Assembly: GCF_014205295.1 (NCBI RefSeq)
Contig: NZ_JACHNF010000001.1
Location: forward strand, 2,046,001 to 2,110,000
Reading direction: 5' to 3'
DNA: 64,000 nt
DNA from: Kribbella solani
GTDB taxonomy: Bacteria; Actinomycetota; Actinomycetes; Propionibacteriales; Kribbellaceae
The position numbers and the translations under genes were made by a program. The notes under the pieces were generated by a model, which worked only from the letters and a program-made list of their open reading frames with translations, ran no database searches and had not been told where the DNA came from. Within the stretch, counting starts at the first letter, position 1. Each line of letters opens with the position of its first letter. This document shows, in pieces, positions 17,090 through 29,234 of the stretch.

Positions 17090-17093
<4 letters not shown>
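16722..17093 (+). CDS. Small four-helix membrane protein
   Basis: Unrecognised 123-residue protein made almost entirely of hydrophobic segments: VVALILLGSVLATYSGYLGYG, MASVGLILGGIAFVVI, VVAVVLYAVTVGL and LLLAAFLLCLILVFAL. The GTG at 16722 has GGAGG 8 bases upstream. The in-frame GTG at 16713 would overlap the previous stop but has GGAG directly against it. It ends with an ATGA overlap into the ATPase gene, so it may be an accessory subunit of that pump. Confidence 0.7.
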
Positions 17094-19654
<2,561 letters not shown>

Positions 19655-21626
19655 CCTTGCCGCCCACATTCAGCGAGACGACGAACGTCGTGCCGGACCA
19701 GCGGGTGCTGTAGGTGACTCCTCCGGTCGCGCGGACCGGTACGACGAACGACAGGATCGACGCGCTCTTGCCGGACCTGGCCATCATGACCGTCGGTGCG
19801 GACTTGCGGACGTAGCTGGTCGGGTACGTCCAGCCCTGGATCGGACTGCTCTGCCCCTGTTTCACCAACGTCGCACCGGCCGGCAACGCCTGCTTGAACG
19901 GCACCTGGAAGAGCACCGTCCGTGTGCTGTCGCCAGGGGCCATCGCGGTCGCGGTCGTTCGGGAGTACACCGTCGCGCGCTGATCCGCCGGAAGGTGCCA
20001 CAGCGTCTGGAACGCCTGCGCGGTTCTTGCCGAGGCGGTGTCCCAGGTGACGATCAGGTCGGGGTCCTTCAGCACCAGCACACGCCGTACCCGGCTGATC
20101 CCCGTTCCCGGTACGTCACTGAACTGGTACGACTCCGCGTTCGCCTTCACCGCGTACGCGGTCAGTTTCGTCACCGGATTCAGATCGGTCGACATCGGCG
20201 TCGTCAGCATGCTCTGGGCGCTCGGGCTCACGGTCCAGGCCCGCCAGGCACCGGCGTTGTACGCGGCGTACCCACCGTTGATGATGATGTCCCGCCCGCG
20301 GGCGGTGTACGTGATGCCGGTGTGGTCGCTGTGCCCGTGGAACGCCCGCGCCGACCCGAACCTGATGCTGTACGCCGACTCGTCCCCGAACCCCCGCGCC
20401 GGGTCGGTCCCCCATCCCGTACGGCCGAACACGTAGCCGTTCGAGTAGACGCCGACGCGCCACGGCGGGACCGTACCTCGGCTGCCGAGCGACCCGGCGT
20501 ACTCCATCGGCGTGCCCGCGTACGGGTAGGTCGCCTGCAGTTCGGTGTCACCGATCTGCGGCAGCTTGCCCAGCGAGTTCGTTGCCAGCGTCAACCACTT
20601 GGCCAGCAGATCCCGGCGCGCCGAGATGGTCGTCCCGGGATCGACACCGCCGTTCCGCAGCACCGTGATCGCACGGCCCCAGAGCGAGTAGTTGAAGGCG
20701 GCGTACCCGGCCGACTGTTCGTTCGTCGAGCCTTGCGCGTCGATCGACGTGGTGATCCCGGCGGCCAGCCGCTGCACCGCGAGGTTCTTGTAGTCGGCGC
20801 GGTTGAGTGTCACGCCCACGCCGAACAGCGCGATGCTCTCGTCGGTGCCGTGGTTCCACGCGCCGCTCCAGTAGTTCGTCAGGAACCGCGCATGGCTGAG
20901 CAGCGCCGTGTCGAGCCAGGCGTACCGCGTCGGCAGCGTGGTGACCTGCAGCCCGGACAGGATCGCCTGGCGCAGGCAAATCAGGACATTGGTCCGGTGC
21001 ATGGTGGACTCCCAGGCGCCGACGTTCGCCTTCCACGAGTACGGGTTGTCGCGGTACCAGTCGTATGCGATCGTGTTCACCCGGGTCAACGCGGTCAGAT
21101 CACCCTTGCCGGCGGCAATGATCCCCTGTCCCAGCCAGCGCAGCGAGTGGAACCACATATACCAGCTCGCGTTCTTGTACGGATTCAGTGACCAGTTGAT
21201 GTTCCCGCCACCGTTGCCGACCCGGTACGGCGCGTACGGCGCCCAGGTGAACTTGTCGGCGTACAGGTTCGCCAGCGGGTTCTGGGCGTCCAGCCCGCTG
21301 AACCCCGGGCACGCGTAGAACGGTGCGGCCGCGGTCCGCAGCCTGACCTTGCCGATGTCGGTCGCCGGCGCGGCCGTCGCGGGAACGACGTTGCTCGCGC
21401 CGGGCACGAACTGCGCGTCACCCGGGCCGGCCGGTGCGGGCGCGATCGCGATGCCCGGTGTGGACACCGGAGTTGCGCCGGCCGCGGTTCCCGCCCCCAG
21501 CACCAGCCCGGCGATCCCCAGGACCGCCCCTGCCGTTCGGTTGAACCTCATCAGTCTTCCCCTCCCCCACCGCCGCCGGACGGCCGCGGTTCAATCGAGG
21601 GTCAGACTGATCAGCGGCGCTCTCCA

Positions 21627-21640
21627 GAGCCCAAAGTCCT
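21627..21640 (-). promoter_or_regulatory. Weak DevR-like box before the lyase gene
   Basis: GAGCCCAAAGTCCT matches 6 of 8 fixed positions of GGGNCNNNNGNCCC, 76 bp before the lyase ATG. Confidence 0.3.
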
Positions 21641-21722
21641 CACCGGACCAGGCCGGTTAGCGATGGGCGCGCTCCTCGCGGCCGTCCGGCTGTGAGCCAG
21701 GGTCATCCGGTCCACCACGGCC

Positions 21723-21736
21723 GGGAACTTCTGCCC
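21723..21736 (+). promoter_or_regulatory. Weak DevR-like box before the small-protein operon
   Basis: GGGAACTTCTGCCC matches 6 of 8 fixed positions and lies 54 bp before the ATG at 21790, the usual distance in this island. Confidence 0.35.
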
Positions 21737-21789
21737 TGCCCGGCGGCCGGGATCCGGCGTGTGCTGGTACTGCGAGAAGGGAAACGGCC

Positions 21790-21996
21790 ATGAGTGAGAT
21801 CGAGAAGGCCCGCATCCAGCGCGACGCCCGCCGTACTTCCGCGGGCCGCCGGGCCACCGGTTCGTCCGGCCCGGCCCAGGCGGTGATCCGCCACCTCGGT
21901 GTCGAGCTGTACCGAGAGCGGCACCGCACCGAGCAGCCGCCGAGCGAACCCGGGCCCGGAGAGGCCCGCGAGGACCACGGGAACCCTGATGCATGA
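21790..21996 (+). CDS. Small charged hypothetical protein
   Basis: A 68-residue, very hydrophilic protein (MSEIEKARIQRDARR) with no known domain. An AAGGG site lies 8 bases before the ATG. The stop overlaps the next small gene. It opens a three-gene unit ending in a flavodoxin-like protein. Its size and composition make it hard to prove real, but ribosome site, box and spacing all agree. Confidence 0.55.
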   Translation: MSEIEKARIQRDARRTSAGRRATGSSGPAQAVIRHLGVELYRERHRTEQPPSEPGPGEAREDHGNPDA

Positions 21997-22117
21997 GCGC
22001 AAGCCCGACGACCTCCCGTGGTGGAGCGGCCTGGTACGCGTCGCGATCCTTGTCGTCGGGCTGGCCGTGGTCGGCATCTTCGCCGCCCTGACCGTCGTCC
22101 GCCTGCTCAACCCGTAG
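21989..22117 (+). CDS. Single-helix membrane miniprotein
   Basis: A 42-residue protein: short charged head (MHERKPDDLPWW) and one membrane helix (LVRVAILVVGLAVVGIFAAL). It overlaps the preceding gene by 8 bases and ends 11 bases before the flavodoxin-like gene. Such miniproteins often support membrane complexes; no specific role is visible. Confidence 0.55.
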   Translation: MHERKPDDLPWWSGLVRVAILVVGLAVVGIFAALTVVRLLNP

Positions 22118-22128
22118 AGGAGCATCCG

Positions 22129-22617
22129 ATGACCGTTCTGATCACCTACGCGACCAAGATGGGCGCGACCGCGAGCATCGCCGCGGCCATCGGCGTCGAG
22201 CTCCGCGCCGCCGGATTCACGGTCGACGTGCACGAACTCGGCGCGGTCCAGGCCGTCACGCCGTACGACGCCGTCATCCTCGGCAGTGCGATCTATCAAG
22301 GTCGCTGGCTGCCCGAGGCGGTCCGGTTCCTCCGGAGGCACGAGCGTCAGCTCCGTACCCGGCGGGTGTGGCTGTTCCACTCCGGTCCGATTGGAACGGG
22401 CAGCCGGCCGGACCAGCCCGTACCGGCCGATGTGGCCCGGCTGGCCCGCGAGATCGGCGCTCCCCCGGTCAAGACCTTCGCCGGCGACCTGCAGCCCGAC
22501 GCGGTCCTGCATCACGCGGACCTCGAACGCCTCGTCGGCGACTCCAGGGACTGGCAGGACGTCCGCGCCTGGTCTCACCACATCGCCACCGCCCTCGAGA
22601 CGCCCCCGGCCGACTGA
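22129..22617 (+). CDS. Flavodoxin-domain protein (HemG/protoporphyrinogen-oxidase-like)
   Basis: An FMN-binding flavodoxin fold of 162 residues. The phosphate loop is TYATKMGATASIA (about residues 5-17), then YDAVILGSAIYQGRWLPEAVRFL (about 44-66) and WLFHSGPIG (about 81-89), a pattern shared with HemG-type protoporphyrinogen oxidases and related DosR-linked flavodoxins. GAGGAG lies 6 bases before the ATG. With PFOR nearby it could act as a low-potential electron carrier; this is inference. Confidence 0.8.
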   Translation: MTVLITYATKMGATASIAAAIGVELRAAGFTVDVHELGAVQAVTPYDAVILGSAIYQGRWLPEAVRFLRRHERQLRTRRVWLFHSGPIGTGSRPDQPVPADVARLAREIGAPPVKTFAGDLQPDAVLHHADLERLVGDSRDWQDVRAWSHHIATALETPPAD

Positions 22618-22632
22618 CCACGCCGCCGCTCG

Positions 22633-25344
22633 TCACCGCGTGTCGCTTCCGGCCGAACTGGAAGCCACCGCGACCCGCCCGGCCGTGAGCCGGGCGATCG
22701 GAATCCGGAACGGGGAGCACGAAACGTAGTCGAGTCCGGCCGCGGCGAAGAACTCGATCGACGCCGGGTCGCCGCCGTGCTCACCGCAGACGCCGACGAC
22801 CAGACCGGGGTTGGCGTCGCGTCCCTCGGCGACCGCGAGCCGGACCAGCCGCCCCACGCCCTCGACGTCCAGCGACTCGAACGGCGAGACCTCGAAGATC
22901 CCGGCGTCGAGATAGCGCGGGAAGATCGACGCTTCGACGTCGTCCCGGCTGAACGCCCAGGTCAGCTGGGTCAGATCGTTGGTGCCGAACGAGAAGAAGT
23001 CCGCGTGCCGGGCGATCCGGCCGGCACCCAGCGCCGCCCTTGGTACTTCGATCATCGCCCCGACGCGAGTCGGGATCTGGCAACCGGTCCGGCTCCGCAC
23101 TTCGGCCAGGACGGCCTCGATCTCCTGCCGTACGAGACGCAGCTCCGCGTCGCCCGCGATCAACGGGACCATGATTTCCGGCCGCACCGTCGTACCTTCC
23201 GCCGCGACGATCGCCGTCGCCTCCGCGATCGCCCTGGTCTGCATGGCGAACAATCCCGGAACGGCGATCCCCAGCCGTACGCCTCGCAGCCCTAGCATCG
23301 GGTTGCTCTCGTGCAGCCGCCGGACCGCGGCCAGCAGACCTTCCGCCTCCAGATCGGGAGCGGTGGTGGCCCGGCCGACGGCCGCCCGGACGGACAGGTC
23401 GGTGAGGTCCGGCAGGAACTCGTGCAACGGCGGATCGATCAGCCGCACCGTGACCGGCAAGCCGCCCATCGAGCGGAAGATCTCGATGAAGTCCGCGCGC
23501 TGCAGCTGCAGCAGGTCGTCGAGGACGGACTGCTGCTCGGTCGCCGTCCCGGCAAGGACCAGCCGCTCGACCAGCTTCCGCCGCGCACCGAGGAACATGT
23601 GCTCGGTCCGGCACAACCCGATGCCTTCGGCACCGAACCGGCGGGCCCGGGCGGAGTCCGCGGGGGTGTCCGCGTTCGCGTGCACGCCGAGCTTGCGGCA
23701 GGAGTCCGCGTGCCGCAGCAGCCGGTCGACCGCGCGGACCAGGTCGTCGGCCGCGGCGAGTTCGAGCCGGCCCTCGAAGTACTCGACGATCGGTGACGGT
23801 ACGACCGGAACCTCGCCCCGGTGCACGACACCCGTCGTACCGTCCAGTGAGAGTAGGTCGCCTTCCTCGATCACCACGTTCTCCGCGGTGACGGCCCGGC
23901 GTGCCAGCGGGTCCACCGCCAGGCTTTCCACACCGCAGACACAAGCCTTGCCGAGACCGCGGGCCACGACCGCGGCGTGCGACGTCTTCCCACCGCGGGT
24001 GGTCAGGATGCCGCCCGCTGCCAGCATGCCCGGCAGGTCGTCGGGGTTGGTCTCGCGGCGGACCAGCACCACCTGCCGGCCGGCGGCGGCGAACCGTTTC
24101 GCCGCCGCCGAGTCGAACGCCGCGACGCCGACCGCGGCACCCGGCGAGGCGCCGACGCCACGGGCCAGCGCCGGTACGCCGTGCCCGGCGCGGAAGCGCG
24201 GAAACATCAACTGGCCGAGCTGACCGCCGGTGACGCGCAGCAGCGCCTCATCCAGGGTGATCAGGCCCTCGTCGACCAGTTGGACGGCGATCCGGAACGC
24301 CGCTTCGGCGGTACGTTTGCCGACCCGCGTCTGGAGGATCCACAACCGGCCACGTTCGACGGTGAACTCGATGTCGCACAGGTCGCGATAGTGCTGCTCC
24401 AACGTGGACATCGCGGCCATCAGGCCGGCGTGGCTGACCGGATCGATCGTGGCCAGCTCGGCCAGTGGGACCGTGTTGCGGACCCCGGCGACCACGTCCT
24501 CGCCCTGCGCGTCCTGAAGGTAGTCACCGTAGCTACCAGGCGCGCCCGAGGCGGGATCCCGGGTGAACGCGACCCCCGTTCCGCTGTCCGCGCCACGATT
24601 GCCGAAGACCATCGCCATCACGTTGACGGCGGTGCCGAGGTCGCCGGGAATGTGCTCCTGGCGCCGGTACAGCTGGGCGCGCGGAGTCGACCACGACCGA
24701 AAGACGGCGCGGACCGCCAGGTCCAGCTGTTCGCGCGGGTCCTGCGGAAACGGCCGACCGGCATGGCCGGCGATCGCCCGCTGCAGTTCCGCGCAGGCCC
24801 GTTCGATGGCAGCGGCGGGCAGTTCCTCCGGGGTTCCGGCACCCCACTCGGCGTACTCCGCGGACACCGCGGTCCGGAGCACCTCGTCCGGGACGTCGAG
24901 AACCGTGCGCGCGTACATCTGCAGCAACCGCCGGTACGAGTCCCAGGCGAAATGCTCGTCACCCGAGCGCTTCGCAAGCCCGTGCACCGACTCGTCGGTC
25001 AGCCCGATGTCGAGGATCGTCTCCATCATCCCGGGCATCGAGAACTTGGCGCCGGAGCGTACCGAGATCAGCAGCGGGTCGGCCGGATCGCCCAACCGCC
25101 GGCACATCACCTCTTCCAGCCGGGCCAGGTGCGCCGAGATCTCCGTACTCACCCCGGCCGGCAGATCGCCGGTCTCCAGGTACGCCCGGCAGGCCGTGGT
25201 GGCGATCGTGAATCCCGGCGGAACCGGCAACCCGAGCCGGGTCATCTCCGCGAGGTTGGCGCCCTTTCCCCCCAGCAGATCCTGCTCGTCCATGCTGCCT
25301 TCGGCGAAGTCGAACACGAAGCGGCCGGTCGGCAATGTCGTCAT
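22633..25344 (-). CDS. ppdK: Pyruvate, phosphate dikinase
   Basis: Interconverts pyruvate, ATP and phosphate with PEP, AMP and pyrophosphate. The 903 residues are full length: N-terminal LLGGKGANLAEMTRLGLPVPPGF and VRSGAKFSMPGMM, swivel histidine in TRGGKTSHAAVVARG (about residue 460), GLCRTEHMF, and C-terminal barrel with GVCGEHGGDP, where the cysteine is the catalytic acid. The ATG at 25344 has GGAGG 8 bases upstream. A perfect DevR-like box is 50 bp upstream. In a hypoxic cell it may run with PFOR and GAPDH to save ATP. Confidence 0.95.
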   Translation of the reverse strand: MTTLPTGRFVFDFAEGSMDEQDLLGGKGANLAEMTRLGLPVPPGFTIATTACRAYLETGDLPAGVSTEISAHLARLEEVMCRRLGDPADPLLISVRSGAKFSMPGMMETILDIGLTDESVHGLAKRSGDEHFAWDSYRRLLQMYARTVLDVPDEVLRTAVSAEYAEWGAGTPEELPAAAIERACAELQRAIAGHAGRPFPQDPREQLDLAVRAVFRSWSTPRAQLYRRQEHIPGDLGTAVNVMAMVFGNRGADSGTGVAFTRDPASGAPGSYGDYLQDAQGEDVVAGVRNTVPLAELATIDPVSHAGLMAAMSTLEQHYRDLCDIEFTVERGRLWILQTRVGKRTAEAAFRIAVQLVDEGLITLDEALLRVTGGQLGQLMFPRFRAGHGVPALARGVGASPGAAVGVAAFDSAAAKRFAAAGRQVVLVRRETNPDDLPGMLAAGGILTTRGGKTSHAAVVARGLGKACVCGVESLAVDPLARRAVTAENVVIEEGDLLSLDGTTGVVHRGEVPVVPSPIVEYFEGRLELAAADDLVRAVDRLLRHADSCRKLGVHANADTPADSARARRFGAEGIGLCRTEHMFLGARRKLVERLVLAGTATEQQSVLDDLLQLQRADFIEIFRSMGGLPVTVRLIDPPLHEFLPDLTDLSVRAAVGRATTAPDLEAEGLLAAVRRLHESNPMLGLRGVRLGIAVPGLFAMQTRAIAEATAIVAAEGTTVRPEIMVPLIAGDAELRLVRQEIEAVLAEVRSRTGCQIPTRVGAMIEVPRAALGAGRIARHADFFSFGTNDLTQLTWAFSRDDVEASIFPRYLDAGIFEVSPFESLDVEGVGRLVRLAVAEGRDANPGLVVGVCGEHGGDPASIEFFAAAGLDYVSCSPFRIPIARLTAGRVAVASSSAGSDTR

Positions 25345-25393
25345 CAGTCGCACCTCCGCCTCCCAGCCTCACGAGCCCGCCCGGCCACCAACA

Positions 25394-25407
25394 GGGCCGG
25401 AAGTCCC
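25394..25407 (-). promoter_or_regulatory. DevR/DosR-like box before ppdK
   Basis: GGGCCGGAAGTCCC is a perfect match to GGGNCNNNNGNCCC, 50 bp before the ppdK ATG. It is the last such site seen; none was noticed to the right of 25.4 kb. Confidence 0.7.
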
Positions 25408-25468
25408 ACCCACACCGGGCCCACCACCAACTGGCCCCAATCGGACGACGGGACCGCAGCCGGTCACG

Positions 25469-25517
25469 TCACCTGATGCGCATACCAGAGATGGCGCGGG
25501 CGATTACCAGGCGCTGG
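25469..25517 (-). repeat. Direct repeat copy 1: detached 3' end of an acyl-CoA dehydrogenase gene
   Basis: These 49 bases match 27031-27079 at 46 positions. On the minus strand both encode [15 protein letters not shown] and a stop; all three differences are silent. There is no gene body attached to this copy. Confidence 0.85.
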
Positions 25518-25654
25518 CGCCACCCCTTGTGCAGCGACAGTAGGTCCAGTGCTCGGGTGACCTAGAGCCCGTCGCTGCCGGTGGTTCCTGGGTGATGCGA
25601 ACAGGCAAAACTGGTGATAACCGGCTTCGATTTGCAGGCTCAGCCGCGGCTCCG

Positions 25655-26489
25655 TCACCCGGTGAAGTCTATCTGGAAGGGGTCGTGAGCGAGCACGCGC
25701 TGACTGCGGTAGAAGCCGATCAAGGTGCCCCCGGCGGACTGGTTCTGGGTTCTGTTGATGAAGCAGCGGCTGAAACCACTCGGCCCGCAGCCCGCCGGGT
25801 CGGGCATTTGACACCCGGGCCAGCTGCAGTGTCACCGTTCTTCTTGTTCAGCGCAGGATCGGTCAGTCGATGCAGATAGGTACCGGTACTGGCAAGGCCG
25901 GGCAGACCGGACAAAGTCGCGCGGGAAACGTGGTTGACGAACTCCGGCACCACCGCCCGATTGAACGACACAGTCGCCGGGATGTTCCAGTACGAGCCGG
26001 TGACGGCGCCGTACGACAGGTTCGACGCGACGCGGTTTGTCGGGCAGATGACGAAGGTCGCGGTCGTGCTGGTGGGCCGGCCGATCGGTGCGGTGGACGA
26101 GGCGACTCTCAGGTCGATCGGGATGGTCCAGTTGGCGGCTGTGGTGCTGGCGGTGACCGAGCGACACAGTTCTTCGGCGGGTCCTGCACGCGGCCGGCCT
26201 GCACCTTTGCGGCGAGCGCCTGGCAATCGGCCAAGGTCCGCGACGTCGGAGCCGGCGTAGCCGCCGTCGGTATGACCATCGAGCGCTTGCCCCTGGAACC
26301 CGGCTTCGCGCTCTTGTACGGCGTTGGCTGCGGCGGCTTCGGGGCTCCTGGCTGAACCGATGGCGACGCTGATATCGACGCTGTTGCAGGTGGCGCTGCC
26401 GGCGATGCCGCAGCTGCGGCGCAGCTGGGTACCGCTGCCGTACTGATCAAACCTGCTGTCACGAACAGGGCCATCAAATGTCGGCGCAC
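25655..26489 (-). pseudogene. Broken secreted-protein gene with two apparent frameshifts
   Basis: A GTG at 26489 with GGGGAGG 5 bases upstream opens a signal peptide (MALFVTAGLISTAAVPSCA) and a Ser/Pro/Ala linker, up to DPPKNCV near 26165. The protein then continues in another frame (SVTASTTAANWTIPIDLRV to HRLTDPALNKKNGDTA, to about 25815), and in a third (CGPSGFSRCFINRTQNQSAG to PFQIDFTG, stop at 25655). Each change equals a one-base loss. I do not recognise the family. Sequencing error cannot be ruled out, but position between direct repeats fits decay. Confidence 0.5.
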
Positions 26490-27030
26490 AGAATCCTCCC
26501 CAGATCCCGGATGTGCCCATCCGGATCTCCGTAGAACCCTGCCGCCCGATGTACGGGGGCGATTGTGGGCGATGTGCAACTGGCAGATGGCGAGCCTCAG
26601 CTGTTCGTTGACTGGAACGGCGGGGCGAGGTGGGCTGACGATCCGGACCACCTACTCCCATCGCGTCAACTGCCCCGCCAACAGTTGAAGCATAGGACTC
26701 GTTACCAGCCGCGTTCGGCGTACGGCGGCTTCGGACGGGACATAACTCTGCCTATGTCCCGCCGCACTCGCGGCCTGAACCACCAAACAACGGCTGGGGA
26801 AGCAATTCGTCTTCGCGCTGCGGTTGTACACGCACATGCTCCCGTCCTCCTACGACTGCGCGCGGCAAGCTGTCGACCGGCGGTTGCGGGCACTGGCGTC
26901 AGGGCTGACGGAGCAGTCACGGAGCAGGGACCTCGGGAGGCCCGATGACCCGGACCCCGAAGGAGGTCCGGGACTGGTCTGAGGAATGCGATCGCGGACG
27001 CTCAGGGCCCTTGCGGAGCGGGGTTCCGCG
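26490..27030. other. Gene-poor 541-bp stretch between the broken gene and the acyl-CoA dehydrogenase
   Basis: I see no convincing gene here. It holds a small inverted repeat (CCGGAT-N6-ATCCGG near 26507-26524), the perfect dyad at 26736-26761, and an open plus-strand frame of 68 codons with no good start (about 26778-26983, containing KQFVFALRLYTHMLPSSYD) that may be a gene remnant. Confidence 0.5.
26736..26761. repeat. Perfect 9-bp inverted repeat with 8-bp spacer, operator-like
   Basis: CGGGACATA and TATGTCCCG flank an 8-base spacer. There is no following T-run, so it looks more like a protein binding site than a terminator. No intact gene is positioned to use it. Confidence 0.55.
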
Positions 27031-27079
27031 TCATCTGATGCGCATGCCGGAGATGGCGCGGGCGATTACCAGGCGCTGG
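27031..27079 (-). repeat. Direct repeat copy 2: 3' end of the intact acyl-CoA dehydrogenase gene
   Basis: Partner of the copy at 25469-25517 (46 of 49 identical, same orientation, 1562 bp apart). It is the true 3' end of the gene here. Confidence 0.85.
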
Positions 27080-28368
27080 ATTTCGGAGGTGCCTTCGAAG
27101 ATTGTGTAGATTTTGGCGTCTCGGTGCATGCGTTCTACCGGGTATTCGCGGGTGTAGCCGTTGCCGCCGAGGATTTGGATGGCTTCTTCGGTGGTTTTCA
27201 CGGCTACTTCGCCGGCTTTGAGTTTGGCCATGGAGCCTTCGCCGTGGCGGTAGTCGGGGGTTTCGCCGCGCATGAGGGCGGCGGACATGTTGGCCGCGCG
27301 CCAGACGAGGAGGCGGGCGGCGTCGATTTCCAGGGCCATGTCGGCGAGTTTGAAGGCGATGCCCTGGTTGTCGATGATCGGGCGGCCGAACTGTTCGCGG
27401 GTCTTGGCGTAGTCGAGGGCTACCTCGTACGCGGCGCGCGCGATGCCGATCGCCTGGGCGCCGACGATGTGGCGGGTCATCTCGAAGGTCGCCATCGAAG
27501 CGTTCCGGCCGGCGGCGCGAGCGGTCCCGGCGGCGGCTTCGCGGGCGCGGGCCAGGCGCTCGTCGAGTTTCGGCTTGCCGCCGAGGACGTTGGCGGCCGG
27601 GATCCGGACGTTGTCGAAGAAGACGTCGGCGGTGTGCGACGCGCGCAGACCGTGCTTGCGTAGCTTCGTGCCCTGTTCCAGACCGTGGACCTCGGACTTG
27701 GGTACGACGAACGCGGCCTGACCCTTCGTACCCAAAGCAGGATCGACCGTGGCGACCACGACGTGGATGTCCGCGATCCCGCCGTTGGTGGCCCAGGCCT
27801 TCTGGCCGTTGATCACCCACTCGTCCGCGGCCTCGTCGAACACGGCGCGGGTACGGATCGCGGACACGTCCGACCCGGCGCCGGGCTCCGACGAGCAGAA
27901 CGCCGCGACGCGTACGTCATCGGGGGTGCCGTAGCAGCGCGGCATCCACTGGCTCCACTGTTCCGGCGTACCGTTCGAGAAGATCGCCGACGATGCCAGC
28001 CCGGTGCCCTTCAGCGACATGCCGATACCGGCGTCGCCCCAGAACAGTTCCTCGTGGACGAGCGGCATCAGCAACCCGGACGGATCGACGAAGAGGTTGA
28101 TGTTCGCGTCAAGCCCGTACAGGCCGATCTTCGCGGCCTCCTGGATGACCGGCCACGGCGTCTCTTCGCGCTCGTCCCATTCGGCGGCCGCCGGGCGGAT
28201 GACGTCGGCGGCGAAGGCGTGCGCCCAGTCGCGGATCTCCCGCTGCTCGTCGTTCAGCGCGAGCGAGAACGGGCTCCAGCCCGGCTTGGACCGTTCGGCC
28301 CCGAGCTCTCCGGCCAGCGCCATCACGTCAGCCGAAACCTCCGGCGTGGCAGGCTTGGGATCCGTCAT
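27031..28368 (-). CDS. Acyl-CoA dehydrogenase
   Basis: FAD enzyme that oxidises acyl-CoA to enoyl-CoA in beta-oxidation. The 445 residues show the three ACAD domains: N-terminal helices, the flavin loop [19 protein letters not shown] (about 150), [12 protein letters not shown], and the C-terminal segment [18 protein letters not shown] and [13 protein letters not shown], whose glutamate is the catalytic base. The ATG at 28368 has GGAGG 6 bases upstream. It is divergent from a TetR gene and likely controlled by it. Its last 49 bases are repeated at 25469-25517. Confidence 0.92.
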   Translation of the reverse strand: MTDPKPATPEVSADVMALAGELGAERSKPGWSPFSLALNDEQREIRDWAHAFAADVIRPAAAEWDEREETPWPVIQEAAKIGLYGLDANINLFVDPSGLLMPLVHEELFWGDAGIGMSLKGTGLASSAIFSNGTPEQWSQWMPRCYGTPDDVRVAAFCSSEPGAGSDVSAIRTRAVFDEAADEWVINGQKAWATNGGIADIHVVVATVDPALGTKGQAAFVVPKSEVHGLEQGTKLRKHGLRASHTADVFFDNVRIPAANVLGGKPKLDERLARAREAAAGTARAAGRNASMATFEMTRHIVGAQAIGIARAAYEVALDYAKTREQFGRPIIDNQGIAFKLADMALEIDAARLLVWRAANMSAALMRGETPDYRHGEGSMAKLKAGEVAVKTTEEAIQILGGNGYTREYPVERMHRDAKIYTIFEGTSEIQRLVIARAISGMRIR

Positions 28369-28438
28369 CAACATCCTCCAACAGCGGCGGAACAACATCA
28401 GCGGAACAACACCGGCAGGACAACAGCGCCAGCGCAAT

Positions 28439-28456
28439 GTTACCGACGAGTGTAAC
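28439..28456. promoter_or_regulatory. Candidate TetR operator between divergent fatty-acid genes
   Basis: GTTAC and GTAAC arms separated by 8 bases form a short dyad between the acyl-CoA dehydrogenase and tetR starts, where an autoregulating TetR protein would bind. The arms are short, so this is tentative. Confidence 0.35.
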
Positions 28457-28487
28457 TGTCGTTTGCACCAGGTGGTACCGGTGTGGC

Positions 28488-28493
28488 TAAGAT
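28488..28493 (+). promoter_or_regulatory. -10 element giving a leaderless tetR transcript
   Basis: TAAGAT lies 6 bases before the ATG at 28500 and there is no ribosome site, so transcription would start at the ATG itself. Confidence 0.5.
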
Positions 28494-28499
28494 CGATCC

Positions 28500-29234
28500 A
28501 TGAGCTCCGCGCTGCTCGCGATCGGACGCCGCCGGACCACGGCGGAGCGTCGTCGCGACCGGGAGCGGGACATCATCCGCGCCACCCGCGAGCTGTTCGA
28601 CGAGCGCGGCACGATCGACGCCCAGATCGACGACATCGCGAAGCGGGTCGGGATCAACAAGGCGCTGATCTACCGGCACTTCGCCGGCAAGGAGGAGCTG
28701 TTCGCGCTCACCCTGGTCGATTATCTGGCCGAGCTCGACACCCAGCTCAGTAGTCAGGACAGTCCGCGCAAGGCGCCGCTCAACCGGCTCCGCCAACTGA
28801 GTGAAACGTTCGTCGACTTCTGTCTCACCTACCCGGCGTTCACTGACTGCGCAATGAGTCTGCTGCGCCGGACCGGCGAGGAGCTGTTCGGCGAGATCAC
28901 CGAGCCGGTGATGGTCAAGCTGGGTACGGCGATGGCCGCGCCGCTCGGCCGGATCGCGACCGTCCTCGAAGCCGGTCAGCGGGCCGGCGTGTTCGACCAG
29001 GTCGACACGGCGTACCTGGCCAACCACCTGTACACGCAGACGCTCGGATCGTTGCACATGGCAAGGGTCGGGTTGATCGTGTCGGGCAATGGACCAGGCC
29101 ACCCGGTGGTGCATCATGCCGATGTCGGTACCGTCCGCTCGACTGCCATCACCGCGACCCTGGCCACCGCGGTGGGCCGCAAAGCACTCGCGGGCCGAAC
29201 CACCCGCTCCACTAGAGCAGGAGAGAAATCGTGA
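28500..29234 (+). CDS. TetR-family transcriptional regulator
   Basis: A DNA-binding repressor of 244 residues. The helix-turn-helix is [39 protein letters not shown] (about residues 25-72). The C-terminal ligand domain has many helices and ends in a basic tail. It precedes thiolase, FabG and dehydratase genes with a GTGA overlap and is divergent from the acyl-CoA dehydrogenase, so it most likely senses an acyl-CoA and controls both directions. Confidence 0.9.
   Translation: MSSALLAIGRRRTTAERRRDRERDIIRATRELFDERGTIDAQIDDIAKRVGINKALIYRHFAGKEELFALTLVDYLAELDTQLSSQDSPRKAPLNRLRQLSETFVDFCLTYPAFTDCAMSLLRRTGEELFGEITEPVMVKLGTAMAAPLGRIATVLEAGQRAGVFDQVDTAYLANHLYTQTLGSLHMARVGLIVSGNGPGHPVVHHADVGTVRSTAITATLATAVGRKALAGRTTRSTRAGEKS

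Noticed and set aside
26778..26983. Plus-strand 68-codon frame containing KQFVFALRLYTHMLPSSYD as a small gene
   Set aside because: No acceptable start or ribosome site, and it stands in a degraded stretch; kept only as a possible remnant.
25518..27030. Insertion sequence or integrase gene between the direct repeats
   Set aside because: No transposase or integrase motif could be read in any frame.
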